Source: Mesorhizobium sp. B2-4-15
GTDB lineage: Bacteria; Pseudomonadota; Alphaproteobacteria; Rhizobiales; Rhizobiaceae
Direction: 5' to 3'
NCBI RefSeq assembly: GCF_006658505.1
Contig: NZ_VFUZ01000039.1
Coordinates: forward strand, 1-42,261
DNA: 42,261 nucleotides
A program made the translations under genes and the position numbers. Positions 34,861 to 42,261 of the stretch are shown piece by piece (the stretch's first letter is position 1; each line of letters starts with the position of its first letter). The notes under the pieces were generated by a model that made no database searches, was not told where the DNA came from, and saw nothing but the letters and a program-made list of their open reading frames with translations.

Positions 34861-35394
34861 ATGACCGTATCCGGTGAACAGCACGACAAAGCTGATGTCA
34901 TGTCCATCGCTGCCGAAATCGTAGCCGCTTATGTGTCGAACAACCCCGTGCCGATGGTGGAGCTGCCGAAGCTGATCGGCGACATTCATGCCGCCTTGCA
35001 GGGGATTGGCACGCCTGTGGCCGAGCCCGTGGTAAAACGGGAGCCAGCGGTATCGATCCGGAAGTCGGTAACACCGGACTATATCATCTGCCTGGAAGAC
35101 GGGAAAAAATTCAAATCGCTAAAGCGACATCTCAGCACACACTACAATCTGAGCCCCGAGGAATACCGAGCGAAGTGGAGCCTGCCTGCCGACTATCCGA
35201 TGGTGGCGCCGAACTACGCGGCCGCCCGCTCGGCGCTGGCGAAGGCATCCGGGCTCGGGCGCAAGGCGGCAGAGCCCACAGCGGCGGTCACACCCAAGCC
35301 GGAACGGGCTGCTCGCGCCGCGACTGCGGCGACCGCGCCTGTTGCCGTGAAGTCGCCGCTCAAGAAACCGCGCAAAAGTTCCGCCAAGGCCTAG
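34861..35394 (+). CDS. MucR/Ros-family transcriptional regulator
   Basis: A 177-residue DNA-binding protein, start at the ATG at 34861, preceded by GAGAGG. Residues about 10-50 (AAEIVAAYVSNNPVPMVELP, KLIGDIHAAL) form the N-terminal oligomerisation region and residues about 75-115 the prokaryotic zinc finger (TPDYIICLEDGKKFKSLKRH, LSTHYNLSPEEYRAKWSLP), with the cysteine and histidines of the Ros-type finger present. It has an unusually long Ala/Lys/Pro-rich tail of about 50 residues, absent from chromosomal MucR, which may add non-specific DNA binding. Typical of plasmid or ICE-borne copies. It is followed by a strong terminator. Confidence 0.88.
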   Translation: MTVSGEQHDKADVMSIAAEIVAAYVSNNPVPMVELPKLIGDIHAALQGIGTPVAEPVVKREPAVSIRKSVTPDYIICLEDGKKFKSLKRHLSTHYNLSPEEYRAKWSLPADYPMVAPNYAAARSALAKASGLGRKAAEPTAAVTPKPERAARAATAATAPVAVKSPLKKPRKSSAKA

Positions 35395-35450
35395 CCTGCT
35401 CCATCGAACCGGCTATCTTTCGGGAGGTTGGCGGATCTGAACATGGCGGA

Positions 35451-35479
35451 GCCCCGTCCGGCGGACGGGGCTTCTTTCT
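35451..35479 (+). terminator. Intrinsic terminator of the MucR-like gene
   Basis: GCCCCGTCC (35451-35459), loop GGC and GGACGGGGC (35463-35471) form a nine-bp GC stem, followed by TTCTTTCT. It lies 57 bp after the MucR stop and before the convergent DUF736 gene. Confidence 0.75.
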
Positions 35480-35493
35480 GTCTCAAGCGGATT

Positions 35494-35805
35494 TCACTCC
35501 GCGGTGCGGCGGGACCAGATGAGGGAGAACTCGCCCTGCGTTTCGGTCTCGACCAGGCTCGCATAGATCGGAGCGGGGAAGCTCGGATCGTCGAGCTTGA
35601 CGGAGTGGTAGTCGCGGCCCTCGCGCGAGGCCTTCTTCCAGGCCGCGCCGAACTCGGTGGCGCCGGCGAAGATGCGGTAGTCCGGACCCTTTTCGTTGTC
35701 GCCTTCGGCGGGGACGAAATCGACCGCCTTGACGTTGAGGTTGAGGGTCTTGACCGAGCCCTTGAAGCCTTTTGCGGTGCTGGTGAACACGCCGATGGTG
35801 GCCAT
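35494..35805 (-). CDS. DUF736-domain protein
   Basis: A 103-residue protein starting at the ATG at 35805 (MATIGVFTSTAKGFKGSVKT), preceded by GGAAGG. The motifs LNLNVKAVDFVPAEGDNEKG, PDYRIFAGATEFGAAWKKAS, REGRDYHSVKLDDPSFPAPI and a GEFSLIWSR end are characteristic of DUF736, a small beta-rich protein almost always found on plasmids and integrative elements of Rhizobiales. Its function is unknown. The longer frame extending to 35904 has no support for its extra residues. Confidence 0.9.
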   Translation of the reverse strand: MATIGVFTSTAKGFKGSVKTLNLNVKAVDFVPAEGDNEKGPDYRIFAGATEFGAAWKKASREGRDYHSVKLDDPSFPAPIYASLVETETQGEFSLIWSRRTAE

Positions 35806-35957
35806 TGTGGTGGTTCCTTCCGTTTGATCGGGCCGCGCCCATCGCGACCTCGATGGCGGTGGTGAGACCGGAGACGATCGGCCTGCACCCACCGGGGTCC
35901 CCATTGCGCCTTCGCAATGGGGTGGTTCTTCGGGCTGGAACGCAGTGGAAGGCGGCC

Positions 35958-36025
35958 AGCCCTGGCTTTTTTGTTTCGCGATGCAAAGCCGGCCGTTTGG
36001 CCGGCGGCGGAAAAAAGCCAGGGCT
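35958..36025. repeat. Nested perfect inverted repeat
   Basis: AGCCCTGGCTTTTTT (35958-35972) is exactly reverse-complemented at 36011-36025. Inside it, GCCGGCC (35988-35994) pairs with GGCCGGC (35999-36005) around a four-base loop. Together they form a two-tier hairpin of 68 bp, upstream of the DUF736 gene and downstream of the ParB-like pseudogene. It could be a bidirectional terminator, a mobile-element end or a regulatory structure. Confidence 0.65.
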
Positions 36026-36585
36026 GGACGTTGCAGGAAGACGATCGAGGCGAAGCCGGTCTTCGGTCAGACCCAATCCACTCGAGGACGCGGTGGGCGT
36101 GGCCGGCCAAAAGACAAGGAGGAACGCGGCGATGGCTGCTGCGTGGTTACGCTTCGCCCTCCGATCGCAAGGGTGCAGGAGCCGGAATGAAGCAGCCTAG
36201 CACCTGCCGACAAAGCGGTGATTTCTGTGCCTCGGAAACGACCGAAAACAAGCGCGACCCGCTCTCGTTGGCCAGTGCCTGCGTCAGGCGCGGCATGGAT
36301 ATCAGGCACGATATCTTGGGGCCAGATTCTCACACTTCCAACCTGCCGACGGTCCAAGGTTCTGCCCATAGCCAGGCCATTCGAGCACGGTCGAAGTCGC
36401 AGCAGGGCGGATGCGCCCCGATCCGAACCGATGGCTTGCCGGTGCATTCGATCTGACCTGCAGAGAGGCTTGCGGTGGACGAGGCCTCGCAAGAGAAGAG
36501 CCGCCCCCACTTGCCGTGCTTCCCCATGTCGTGCGGTCGAGGTCCCCGGCCGCGCTGAACAGTGCGGCCGGAAATTTTCTGAGCG
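36026..36585. other. Gene-poor region
   Basis: Between the nested hairpin and the ParB-like terminator. Several frames are open because of high GC content, but none shows recognisable motifs or a good start. Confidence 0.4.
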
Positions 36586-36614
36586 GCCCGGAGCCGCCAA
36601 GGCGGCTCCGGGCT
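36586..36614. terminator. Strong hairpin after the ParB-like pseudogene
   Basis: GCCCGGAGCCGCC (36586-36598), loop AAA and GGCGGCTCCGGGC (36602-36614) form a 13-bp perfect stem. It lies a few bases past the ParB-like stop on the minus strand, and TTTGTCCTT follows on the plus strand, so it may stop transcription in both directions. Confidence 0.65.
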
Positions 36615-36622
36615 TTGTCCTT

Positions 36623-37930
36623 CACTCGGCGGCGACGCCGACGCCCTCGCCTGCATTGCTCTCATCGGCGCTGTAGGAAGATGACTCGTCTGCATCGCTG
36701 GTGCTGGCCAAGGGCACATGCTCTGCCGCTGGAGACTCGCCCCGCCGTGGCGTCCCCATCTGTAACATGAACCGGGTCGATAGCCGTTTCGGGCTACCCG
36801 CTCCGCAACAGCGCGGGCAACCATCCGGTCCCGGCCAGCAACTGCTCGGCGGCTTCGGCCATCGGCTGCTTCTTCAACGCTGCGAGCCGTTCCGCCGCCT
36901 CGTCGCCGACAGCCTCGCGCACCGCATCGAGGATGTTCGCCTTGGTGATCCGCCCGAGATAGACTAGCTGCGCACGGTGGGCGTCCAGTGTGCCGTCATG
37001 TCGAGGCCAAGCGCCACCGCCAGCCTGTCCGCCGTTTCGTGGGCGCGCGGCTTGCGTTCCCGAGGCTGCTTCACGGCATTGACAGTGAGCGAGGCGCAAT
37101 GGGCAAACAGCGCCATGATCCTGGCAGGGTCGAGCGCGGCGATGAAGTCCCACAGGTCGTCCACGTCGCGCGGCATGTCCGCCGCCCATCCAGCGTGACG
37201 ATCAGCCAGCGCCTTGGCCGCTGCCGTGTCCTCGACGCCATCGGCATGACCACCGAGAAAGGTGCTGGTCGGGCGGATTTCCAGGCAATGGGCTTCCATG
37301 CCCTGATAGAAGGCCTGCGCGACGAGCGTATGCGTGACAGCGATAAGGGCAACATCCGGCTGCTCGCCGAGCGCAAGGCGAAGAGCGAGCGTGCGGTGGG
37401 CGCTCAGATCGCGGATGAGAAGGTCCGAAAGAGACTTGCCGTCTTCCTCGGCTTCGGCGTCGCTGCCGCCATCGGGGTCCGAACCGACTTCCGCCTCGAT
37501 GATTATACCGTCACCGTCAATGATGGTATGGCCGTCACTTTCGGCTTGCGCCTCCGGTACTTCGTGTTCGGCGCGGATGAAACCACGCTCGATGCGCGCC
37601 GTCCCGTCATGGGAAAGCATGACGAACACGCCCGAGCGCGCGATGATATCCGGATCGTAGGCATGACGCATGGCGTCGATGCGATCTCGGCTTCAAGCGC
37701 GCCGAAACGCTTGTCGACATCGTCAGGCAGTTACTCGGCAGTCTTCCAGTCTTCCGTAAGTTGGTTGAACGTCCCGAGTGCCGCCTGATACGCGGCTTCG
37801 TCTTCTTGCGACAGATCGACCGGCTGCGGGTAGCTACGGCGCAGGCCGTGCGCATGCGGATAGTCGATGTGGACATCGGCCCATTTCCAGCCCTCGGCCT
37901 TGGGAGCGCCCGACAACCGGCAAAGATGTT
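36623..37930 (-). pseudogene. ParB-like partition/plasmid protein, C-terminal half, decayed
   Basis: Read on the minus strand: GAPKAEGWKWADVHIDYPHA, EDEAAYQAALGTFNQLTE, an in-frame TAA (37733-37731), LPDDVDKRFGALEAEID, DPDIIARSGVFVMLSHDG, LWDFIAALDPARIMALFAHC, DMTAHWTPTVRS, then a five-base insertion giving TAG near 36965, YLGRITKANILDAVREAVGD, MAEAAEQLLAGTGWLPALLR, and after another shift near 36795 the tail ending GEGVGVAAE at 36623. This matches the C-terminal half of the large ParB-like proteins of rhizobial plasmids and ICEs. The N-terminal ParB nuclease/DNA-binding half is missing, so the gene is dead. Confidence 0.75.
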
Positions 37931-38204
37931 GACATGACCTATGATCTTCAATGGCCCTACGTGGGCGCGGCCGTTCTCTCCGGGTCGTCAATCTGCACTA
38001 TGCAAGCGATCCGATTACGTTCTTTTACAAGAAGATACCCTCACCCGCGCCGCTTTGCGCCCCTGTGCGTTTTGCAGCACATCCGGCAAGTCGCGCGCAA
38101 CGGTTCAGGCTCCGAATTAAGTGCCAGCGCGCGTGGTTTCGCGCTGGAACAAAGCCGCCGTGTCGTTGTTCTGGTTGGCCCATCGACCAAAGGAGCTTGG
38201 GATC
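37931..38204. other. Junction region
   Basis: Marks the transition from the ParB-like pseudogene to the stress-protein genes. No gene recognised; only the AAAGGAG ribosome binding site of the next gene near its end. Confidence 0.4.
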
Positions 38205-38960
38205 ATGAACACCATGCGGACTTTTCTAGCCCCGTTTGGCATCGCGACCGTGGTGCTATTCACCTTCCCCGCCATAGCCGCTGAAAACGCGCAGAACTTT
38301 GTCGACAAGGCTGCCGTCGGCGGAATGTTCGAAGTGGAGTCCAGCAAGCTCGCCGTCGACAAGGCGAAAGACCAGAAAGTCAAGGACTTCGCCCAGAAGA
38401 TGATCACCGATCATGGCGCGGCCAATGCCAAGCTCCAATCGATCGCGGGCGAGCAGAAACTGACGGTGCCGAGCGATCTCGACGCCGCGCACAAGAGCGA
38501 CCTCGACAAGCTGCGCAACACGAGCGACGGCTTCGACGCGCCTTATGTCCAGATGCAGCGTAGCGCGCATGCCGATGCGGTGAACCTCTTTCAATCCTAT
38601 GCCAAGGACGGCGATAATGCGAGCCTGAAAGCCTTCGCCACCGAAACGTTGCCGACGCTCAAAATGCACCAGCAGATGGTCGACAAACTCGCTTCGTCGA
38701 ACGCTAGCCAGAACACCACGACCGACACCGGGACCCCGGCCGTCAAAACGGCTTCGACGCCAAAGCCCACGGCTCCGGTGCCTGGCGCCAACAGCTTCAC
38801 AGAAGGCCAAGCCAAGAGCCGCATCGCCGATGCCGGGTATACCGACGTTTCCTCGCTTGCCAAGGATGACCAGGGCATCTGGCGCGGCCAGGCGAAGAAG
38901 GACGGCAAAAGCACATCCGTAGCGCTGGATTACCAAGGCAACGTCTTCGCTGGCCAATAG
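38205..38960 (+). CDS. DUF4142 (ferritin-like) exported protein with PepSY-like tail
   Basis: A 251-residue protein, ATG at 38205 preceded by AAAGGAG. A signal peptide covers residues 1-25 (FGIATVVLFTFPAIAA). Residues about 27-165 are DUF4142: NFVDKAAVGGMFEVESSKLA, KVKDFAQKMITDHGAANAKL and a helical region ending TLPTLKMHQQMVDKLA. After a Thr/Pro/Ala-rich linker, residues about 198-250 (FTEGQAKSRIADAGYTDVSS, GNVFAGQ) look like a small PepSY-type domain. DUF4142 proteins are linked to envelope stress in rhizobia, but their activity is not known. The next gene follows 24 bp later, so the two may be co-transcribed. Confidence 0.82.
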   Translation: MNTMRTFLAPFGIATVVLFTFPAIAAENAQNFVDKAAVGGMFEVESSKLAVDKAKDQKVKDFAQKMITDHGAANAKLQSIAGEQKLTVPSDLDAAHKSDLDKLRNTSDGFDAPYVQMQRSAHADAVNLFQSYAKDGDNASLKAFATETLPTLKMHQQMVDKLASSNASQNTTTDTGTPAVKTASTPKPTAPVPGANSFTEGQAKSRIADAGYTDVSSLAKDDQGIWRGQAKKDGKSTSVALDYQGNVFAGQ

Positions 38961-38984
38961 TCAGTCACAACAGGGAGCTATCAT

Positions 38985-39581
38985 ATGCAAACGATCACCG
39001 CACTTTTCGACGACCACGACGACGCGTCCGATGCCGTCGGCGAACTTGAGTCCATGGGTATACCCGCATCCGACATCAGCGTCGTCGCCAACAATTCCGA
39101 AGGTTGGCATGAGGGTTCGGCGTCGCCCGCTGCCGAGGATGCAGCCGGCGGGGCCGGCATTGGCGCTGTCGTCGGCGGCGCAGGCGGCTTGATGGCGGGG
39201 CTTGGCGCGCTGTCAATCCCCGGGATCGGCCCCGTCGTCGCGGCCGGATGGCTGGCGGCAACGGTCGCCGGTGCGGTCACTGGCGCGGTCGTGGGTGGCG
39301 CGGCCGGCGGTATCATCGGTGGCCTGACCGATGCCGGCGTGCCCGAGAACGATGCCCATGTCTATGCTGAAGGAATCCGGCGCGGCGGCACACTGGTGAC
39401 GGCACGGGTGAGCGATGACCTCGCGCCGCAGGCTCGGGAGATTCTGCAAAATCCCAATTCGGTCGACGTTTCCGAGCGGCGAGGTGCGTACGAAGCAGAG
39501 GGATGGTCCGCGTTCGATCCCGCCGCCGGCGATTATGCCGAAGGTATCACACGAGATACCGTCCGCCGCAGCGACCTCTGA
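38985..39581 (+). CDS. General stress protein 17M (YflT)-like protein
   Basis: A 198-residue protein. Residues 1-35 (MQTITALFDDHDDASDAVGE, SDISVVANN) form the conserved N-terminal alpha/beta motif of the YflT-like general stress family. Residues about 51-115 are a very Gly/Ala-rich hydrophobic segment (GAGIGAVVGGAGGLMAGLGA and following), a glycine-zipper-like region that may insert in membranes. VYAEGIRRGGTLVTARV after it is also typical. The C-terminal 35 residues are rich in acidic residues. Role: stress-induced and poorly understood. Ribosome binding site GGGAG lies upstream. Confidence 0.8.
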   Translation: MQTITALFDDHDDASDAVGELESMGIPASDISVVANNSEGWHEGSASPAAEDAAGGAGIGAVVGGAGGLMAGLGALSIPGIGPVVAAGWLAATVAGAVTGAVVGGAAGGIIGGLTDAGVPENDAHVYAEGIRRGGTLVTARVSDDLAPQAREILQNPNSVDVSERRGAYEAEGWSAFDPAAGDYAEGITRDTVRRSDL

Positions 39582-39639
39582 TCATTTAGGCCGTCTCGTG
39601 CGGCCGGCCGCCCGTTGAAATCACCGAAAGGAACCCGGC

Positions 39640-39847
39640 ATGAGAAGAGTGCTGTTGCCCTTGGGGCTGACCGCGCTGGTCGTTCGGCTGGCTGGCCTTT
39701 CTCTACGTCGACAGAGGGTGGCCGACGGCGCCCTTCAAACGGGCGCCGGAGCAAAACCAGGCTGGGAACGCGCCGCAGGACACGTCGCCAGCGGCCGGCG
39801 TGAAGAAAAACCCGCAGGACAATACCGAAATGCTGGGAAATCAGTGA
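39640..39847 (+). pseudogene. Small membrane-anchored protein, frameshifted
   Basis: The start at 39640 (MRRVLLPLGLTALVV) has GAAAGGAA upstream. The same frame then reads unconvincingly, but a neighbouring frame from about 39685 gives FGWLAFLYVDRGWPTAPFKR followed by APEQNQAGNAPQDTSPAAGV and a stop at 39845-39847. Joined, they form a 65-70-residue protein with one membrane anchor and a hydrophilic tail, so a one-base shift near 39685 has broken it. A sequencing error there would restore the gene. Function unknown. Confidence 0.5.
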
Positions 39848-40313
39848 CGGCTAGCCGCCTCCTTGAAATCCCCTGAGCTGGCACCGATACGCGGGTGCGC
39901 TTACGGCCAATGTTGAGGTGTCGGCTGTTCGCCATATGCATGCCCTTTCCGTTATCAGAGAGTCGAGATGCGAGCAGCCCATCCGCTGCCAACAGATGAG
40001 GGATGGGCTCGGCAAGAGGCCCGCTGCCCTTGAGGCAACGGGCCCAGGTCGGCTCGGGTAGGCAACCCTGATCGCTGGGGGGACGAACGATCTGGCACCT
40101 AACCGGCACAAGCTTGAAAGGTTCCTGAACTTGTCCCTGTTTGGCACGGGCATATTTGACGACATTCCCGCAGCCCAGAGCAGGCCGTCCGGATCGAAGC
40201 TCAGCCCGTTATCCTGCCAAATGCCGGTGCCGACAAACTGTTACGTCGCAGTGAAGTCACGACGGCCGCCCATATGGCTTGTGCGCGGCGGCCGGCTCCT
40301 CTCCTGACATGGG
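39848..40313. other. Region without a recognisable gene
   Basis: No convincing coding sequence, RNA or repeat seen between the small membrane gene and the next fragment. Confidence 0.35.
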
Positions 40314-40463
40314 TCAGTTCAGCCGGTGTTTTTTCCTGGTGTCGATGGCCTTCTCGAGACTGCGCGCCGGCACATCCTCATTCTTGAGCGTATCCAACGC
40401 CAGCCCCATTTTCAGGGCGATGATCGCAGCCCTTGGGTCGTTATGCTTCGAGAGATCAAGGTT
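40314..40463 (-). pseudogene. Possible fragment of a small hypothetical protein
   Basis: The minus strand reads LSKHNDPRAAIIALKMGLAL, DTLKNEDVPARSLEKAIDTR and ends KKHRLN with a stop. This looks like real coding sequence with G/C third positions, but there is no ATG or GTG with a ribosome binding site at its start. Upstream the frame runs antisense into the Gly-Thr repeat gene. Probably a C-terminal fragment; family not recognised. Confidence 0.3.
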
Positions 40464-40506
40464 GGGACCATGTCGCGATCGAACGATCAACGCAGGAGAT
40501 GCCCCA

Positions 40507-40837
40507 ATGATCAAACTTCTCTCACCATCGGTATTTGCCATCGTCCTGGCGACTTCGGCCATGGCGCAATCCAACGGAACCGGGAGTGGCACCGGCGGCA
40601 CAGGCAACGGCTCCGGCGGCACCACCGCCGGCGGCGGGACTGGCACCGGGACTGGCACAGGCACCGGAACTGGCACGAGCAACGGCACGGCAACACCAAC
40701 ACGGATACCAATGCCACCAACTCGCCGACGAATTCCGACGGAATGCCCGACCGTTGCAAGGACACCGGCGGCAACGATACCGACAACAACAACGCCACCG
40801 CAATACCACGTCGAACATGCAGAATTGCAATAAGTAG
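40507..40837 (+). pseudogene. Secreted Gly/Thr-repeat protein with two compensating frameshifts
   Basis: Starts at the ATG at 40507 after GGAG; residues 1-20 are a signal peptide (KLLSPSVFAIVLATSAMAQ). A low-complexity Gly-Thr-Ser stretch follows, ending in six near-identical GT units (GGCACC/GGAACT type codons). After it the frame reads implausibly, while another frame gives NTNTDTNATNSPTNSDGMPD, RCKDTGGNDTDNNNA and a third gives RNTTSNMQNCNK and TAG at 40835-40837. This suggests an Asn/Asp/Thr-rich natural protein whose frame has slipped twice. The uninterrupted frame ends at 40833. Function unknown. Confidence 0.5.
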
Positions 40838-40934
40838 CCGTTTGCTGACCCGGCTATCCATGGAACTGATATGCACGCACGAGAAAGGTCCGCCTGGAGG
40901 CGAGCCCGAAGCCGAGGACCGGGTCGACTTCGCG

Positions 40935-41249
40935 TCAGTCCTTCACATAAGCTCCAGCTTGCCGGCCACCCTTCGCCGCCTTGGCGTCCTTGGAATGTTC
41001 CGCGATCGAAGGACCTGCTCCGGAAGTCTTCTCCGTCGCCGGACTGGGCGTCGGCTGCCGCCGAGGATTCTGGCCGTCCGACTGGTGGGTCTCGTCCTCC
41101 ACTTGCCCGGTCGGACGGGTAAGCCCCATTCCGCTAGCGGGCTTTTTATTGCCCGCGGCATCCTGGGAGAACTGATCGGAGGGATCCGCGTCGGTGTTGG
41201 CGGGATACTTCGTGGCGCCGGTTTCACGGCGGTTTTTCTCTTCATTCAT
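40935..41249 (-). CDS. Small hydrophilic protein, unrecognised
   Basis: A 104-residue protein from the ATG at 41249 (MNEEKNRRETGATKYPANTD), with GGAGA eight bases upstream. It is strongly polar, rich in Pro, Thr, Gly, Glu and Lys, without cysteine or membrane segments, and probably disordered (SDQFSQDAAGNKKPASGMG, HSKDAKAAKGGRQAGAYVKD). Similar disordered stress-type proteins occur next to general stress genes in Mesorhizobium, but I cannot name a family. The frame extends upstream into the PAS fragment; the internal start is preferred because the join near 41345 is a recombination boundary. Confidence 0.5.
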   Translation of the reverse strand: MNEEKNRRETGATKYPANTDADPSDQFSQDAAGNKKPASGMGLTRPTGQVEDETHQSDGQNPRRQPTPSPATEKTSGAGPSIAEHSKDAKAAKGGRQAGAYVKD

Positions 41250-41344
41250 GACCAGTCTCCAATTGAGTGATGAGTGACCCGATGAAGAATAATCCCGCTG
41301 TCGGAAGAGGGTTCCCGTTCGATGCAGGCGGGACAGGCCGCCGA

Positions 41345-41690
41345 TTGAACAGAGCATTTCCGGATAATCCAACTGGCTGGACGGATCGGTTAGCGGACGC
41401 CCGACGTCGGAGGCGCGCAGGTTGAAATAGGCAGACACCGCGGGCGTGAAGGTACGGATCACCAGATCGCGGTCGAGGAACACCGTTGCGATCTCCGTGC
41501 TTTCGAACAGGTTCCTGAGGTCGCTGTTTGCGTGGTCGAGCTCTTCGATCTTATTCGTGAGCTCGGCATTTATGGTGTTCAGCTCCTCGTTGAGGGACTG
41601 CATCTCCTCCTTCGAGGCCTCCAGCTCCTCGTTGGGTCGACTGGGCTTCCTCGTTGACCGAGACCAGTTCCTCGTTGGAGGTGGTGCGGG
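41345..41690 (-). pseudogene. CheR/PAS-type signalling protein fragment
   Basis: The minus strand reads TSNEELVSVNEEAQST, an extra base, then EELEASKEEMQSLNEELNTI, NAELTNKIEELDHANSDLRN, LFESTEIATVFLDRDLVIRT, FTPAVSAYFNLRASDVGRPL and QLDYPEM. This is the coiled coil plus PAS domain that follows CheB/CheR modules in large hybrid chemotaxis-type sensor proteins. Both flanks are missing and it carries a frameshift near 41640, so it is a dead internal fragment. Confidence 0.7.
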
Positions 41691-41872
41691 TGCTCAGGCC
41701 AGGCGGCATGCCAGCGGTTTTGAACTACTCCTACCGTGGGGCGGTCGCCCTCGACCGCTACGATATCCATCGGTTCGCAAACGCGTCCGGCATGCGGATC
41801 ATCGTCGACGCAGAGATGCCGTTCAGCCGTTGGGACGGGACCGCATTTCTTCTTCGAGCCGGAGGAACATAA
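41684..41872 (+). pseudogene. Methyltransferase C-terminal fragment
   Basis: The plus strand reads VVRVLRPGGMPAVLNYSYRG, ALDRYDIHRFANASGMRIIV and FSRWDGTAFLLRAGGT with a stop at 41870-41872. RVLRPGG followed by a strand ending in NYSYRG is the usual motif near the end of class I SAM-dependent methyltransferases. The SAM-binding half is missing; at its left it abuts the CheR/PAS fragment, with the boundary near 41685. Confidence 0.5.
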
Positions 41873-42166
41873 CGACTCAACCAGTGTTCGAGAGGAATCG
41901 CAGCGATGACCAGCTCAACCATGGATGTGGAATTGGCATGCCCTGCAACGCCGGCTCGATGGCAACCGATCGAGGGACCGTCGGTGGACGACCGCGCTGA
42001 GCTGAATCGTCGCCCCCATCGTGACGGCTCGAAGGGAAAATTTCGGATTGCCGAACAATGTTGTGCAGAGCCGGAGGCCGGCCGGATTGCGGGCCGGGAT
42101 CGCCTTGCAAACGCTGGCCGCCTGTTCACAGTGTTTTGCAGGAATATCATTTGTTAAGAGAATGCG
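41873..42166. other. Short gap before the last gene
   Basis: Open frames on both strands but no convincing gene; the ribosome binding site of the final gene (AAGAGA) is at its end. Confidence 0.35.
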
Positions 42167-42261
42167 ATGCCTCGCATGAGCCAACGCAACCTTGGCCCCC
42201 AGGCAAGTCTGGGCATGGATCAGGAGATTGCGTCACTGCTGACAGCCATCGAACAGGAGAA
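42167..42261 (+). CDS. Start of a gene cut by the window end, unrecognised
   Basis: An open frame starting MPRMSQRNLGPQASLGMDQE (ATG at 42167, or 42176 after AAGAGA...) and continuing IASLLTAIEQE to the window edge. The N-LGPQ motif followed by a short helix resembles the start of NepR-type anti-sigma factors of alphaproteobacteria, but only about 30 residues are visible and I would not assign it on that. Confidence 0.4.
   Translation, partial: MPRMSQRNLGPQASLGMDQEIASLLTAIEQE

Noticed and set aside
36988..37788. A 266-residue plus-strand frame over the ParB-like region
   Set aside because: Antisense to clearly ParB-like protein sequence, without a start signal.

Overview
The window looks like an accessory stretch of an alphaproteobacterial (Rhizobiales, most likely Mesorhizobium-type) genome. 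This is inferred from GC-rich coding with G/C third positions, a Tat-exported BMP-type binding protein, class III cyclases with TPR or CHASE2 domains, a MucR/Ros regulator, DUF736/DUF932/ParB-like plasmid or ICE backbone genes, and rhizobial-type IS256, IS91, IS110 and IS5 remnants. No rRNA, tRNA or CRISPR array was found. Everything here was read by eye without database searches.

Layout. (1) 1-2.2 kb: small hypothetical genes (DUF3606-like, XRE-like) and decayed DNA. (2) 2.3-11.6 kb: the best-preserved block. A GntR/FCD regulator is divergent from an eight-gene, tightly packed or overlapping operon: BMP-family binding protein, two permeases, biuret hydrolase (catalytic D36, K142 and C175 all present), double-domain ABC ATPase, a second cysteine hydrolase, a cupin and a full-length allophanate hydrolase. 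Together these would import a ureido compound and convert biuret through allophanate to ammonia and CO2. (3) 11.6-13.5 kb: decayed DNA with an IS110 start, a frameshifted Tat-type hypothetical gene and a piece of a cyclase gene. (4) 13.5-17.7 kb: a soluble cyclase-TPR protein and, divergently, a secreted ten-TPR protein. (5) 18-21 kb: broken IS256 and IS91 pieces around an intact two-gene module, mobile mystery protein A (HTH) and B (Fic), preceded by four palindromes spaced 33, 33 and 34 bp. (6) 21.2-27 kb: a secreted lyase-like protein, then a secreted protein plus CHASE2 cyclase operon, divergent from an exported caspase-like protein. (7) 27.2-29.5 kb: the other part of an IS256 transposase, a carbamate kinase remnant and further truncated genes. 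(8) 29.6-33 kb: glycosyltransferase plus amylo-alpha-1,6-glucosidase pair. (9) 33.1-37.9 kb: eroded plasmid/ICE backbone (IS5 joined to a truncated DUF932 gene, MucR-like, DUF736, ParB-like pseudogene). (10) 38.2-42.3 kb: small stress-type proteins (DUF4142, YflT-like), frameshifted small secreted or membrane genes, pieces of a CheR/PAS protein and a methyltransferase, and one gene running off the end.

The most interesting signals are the self-contained biuret-type uptake and degradation operon with a 13-bp inverted repeat in its control region, the phased operator array in front of the HTH-Fic module, the exported caspase beside a CHASE2 cyclase, and the way complementary parts of IS256 and IS91 transposases lie apart in opposite orientation, which records local rearrangement.
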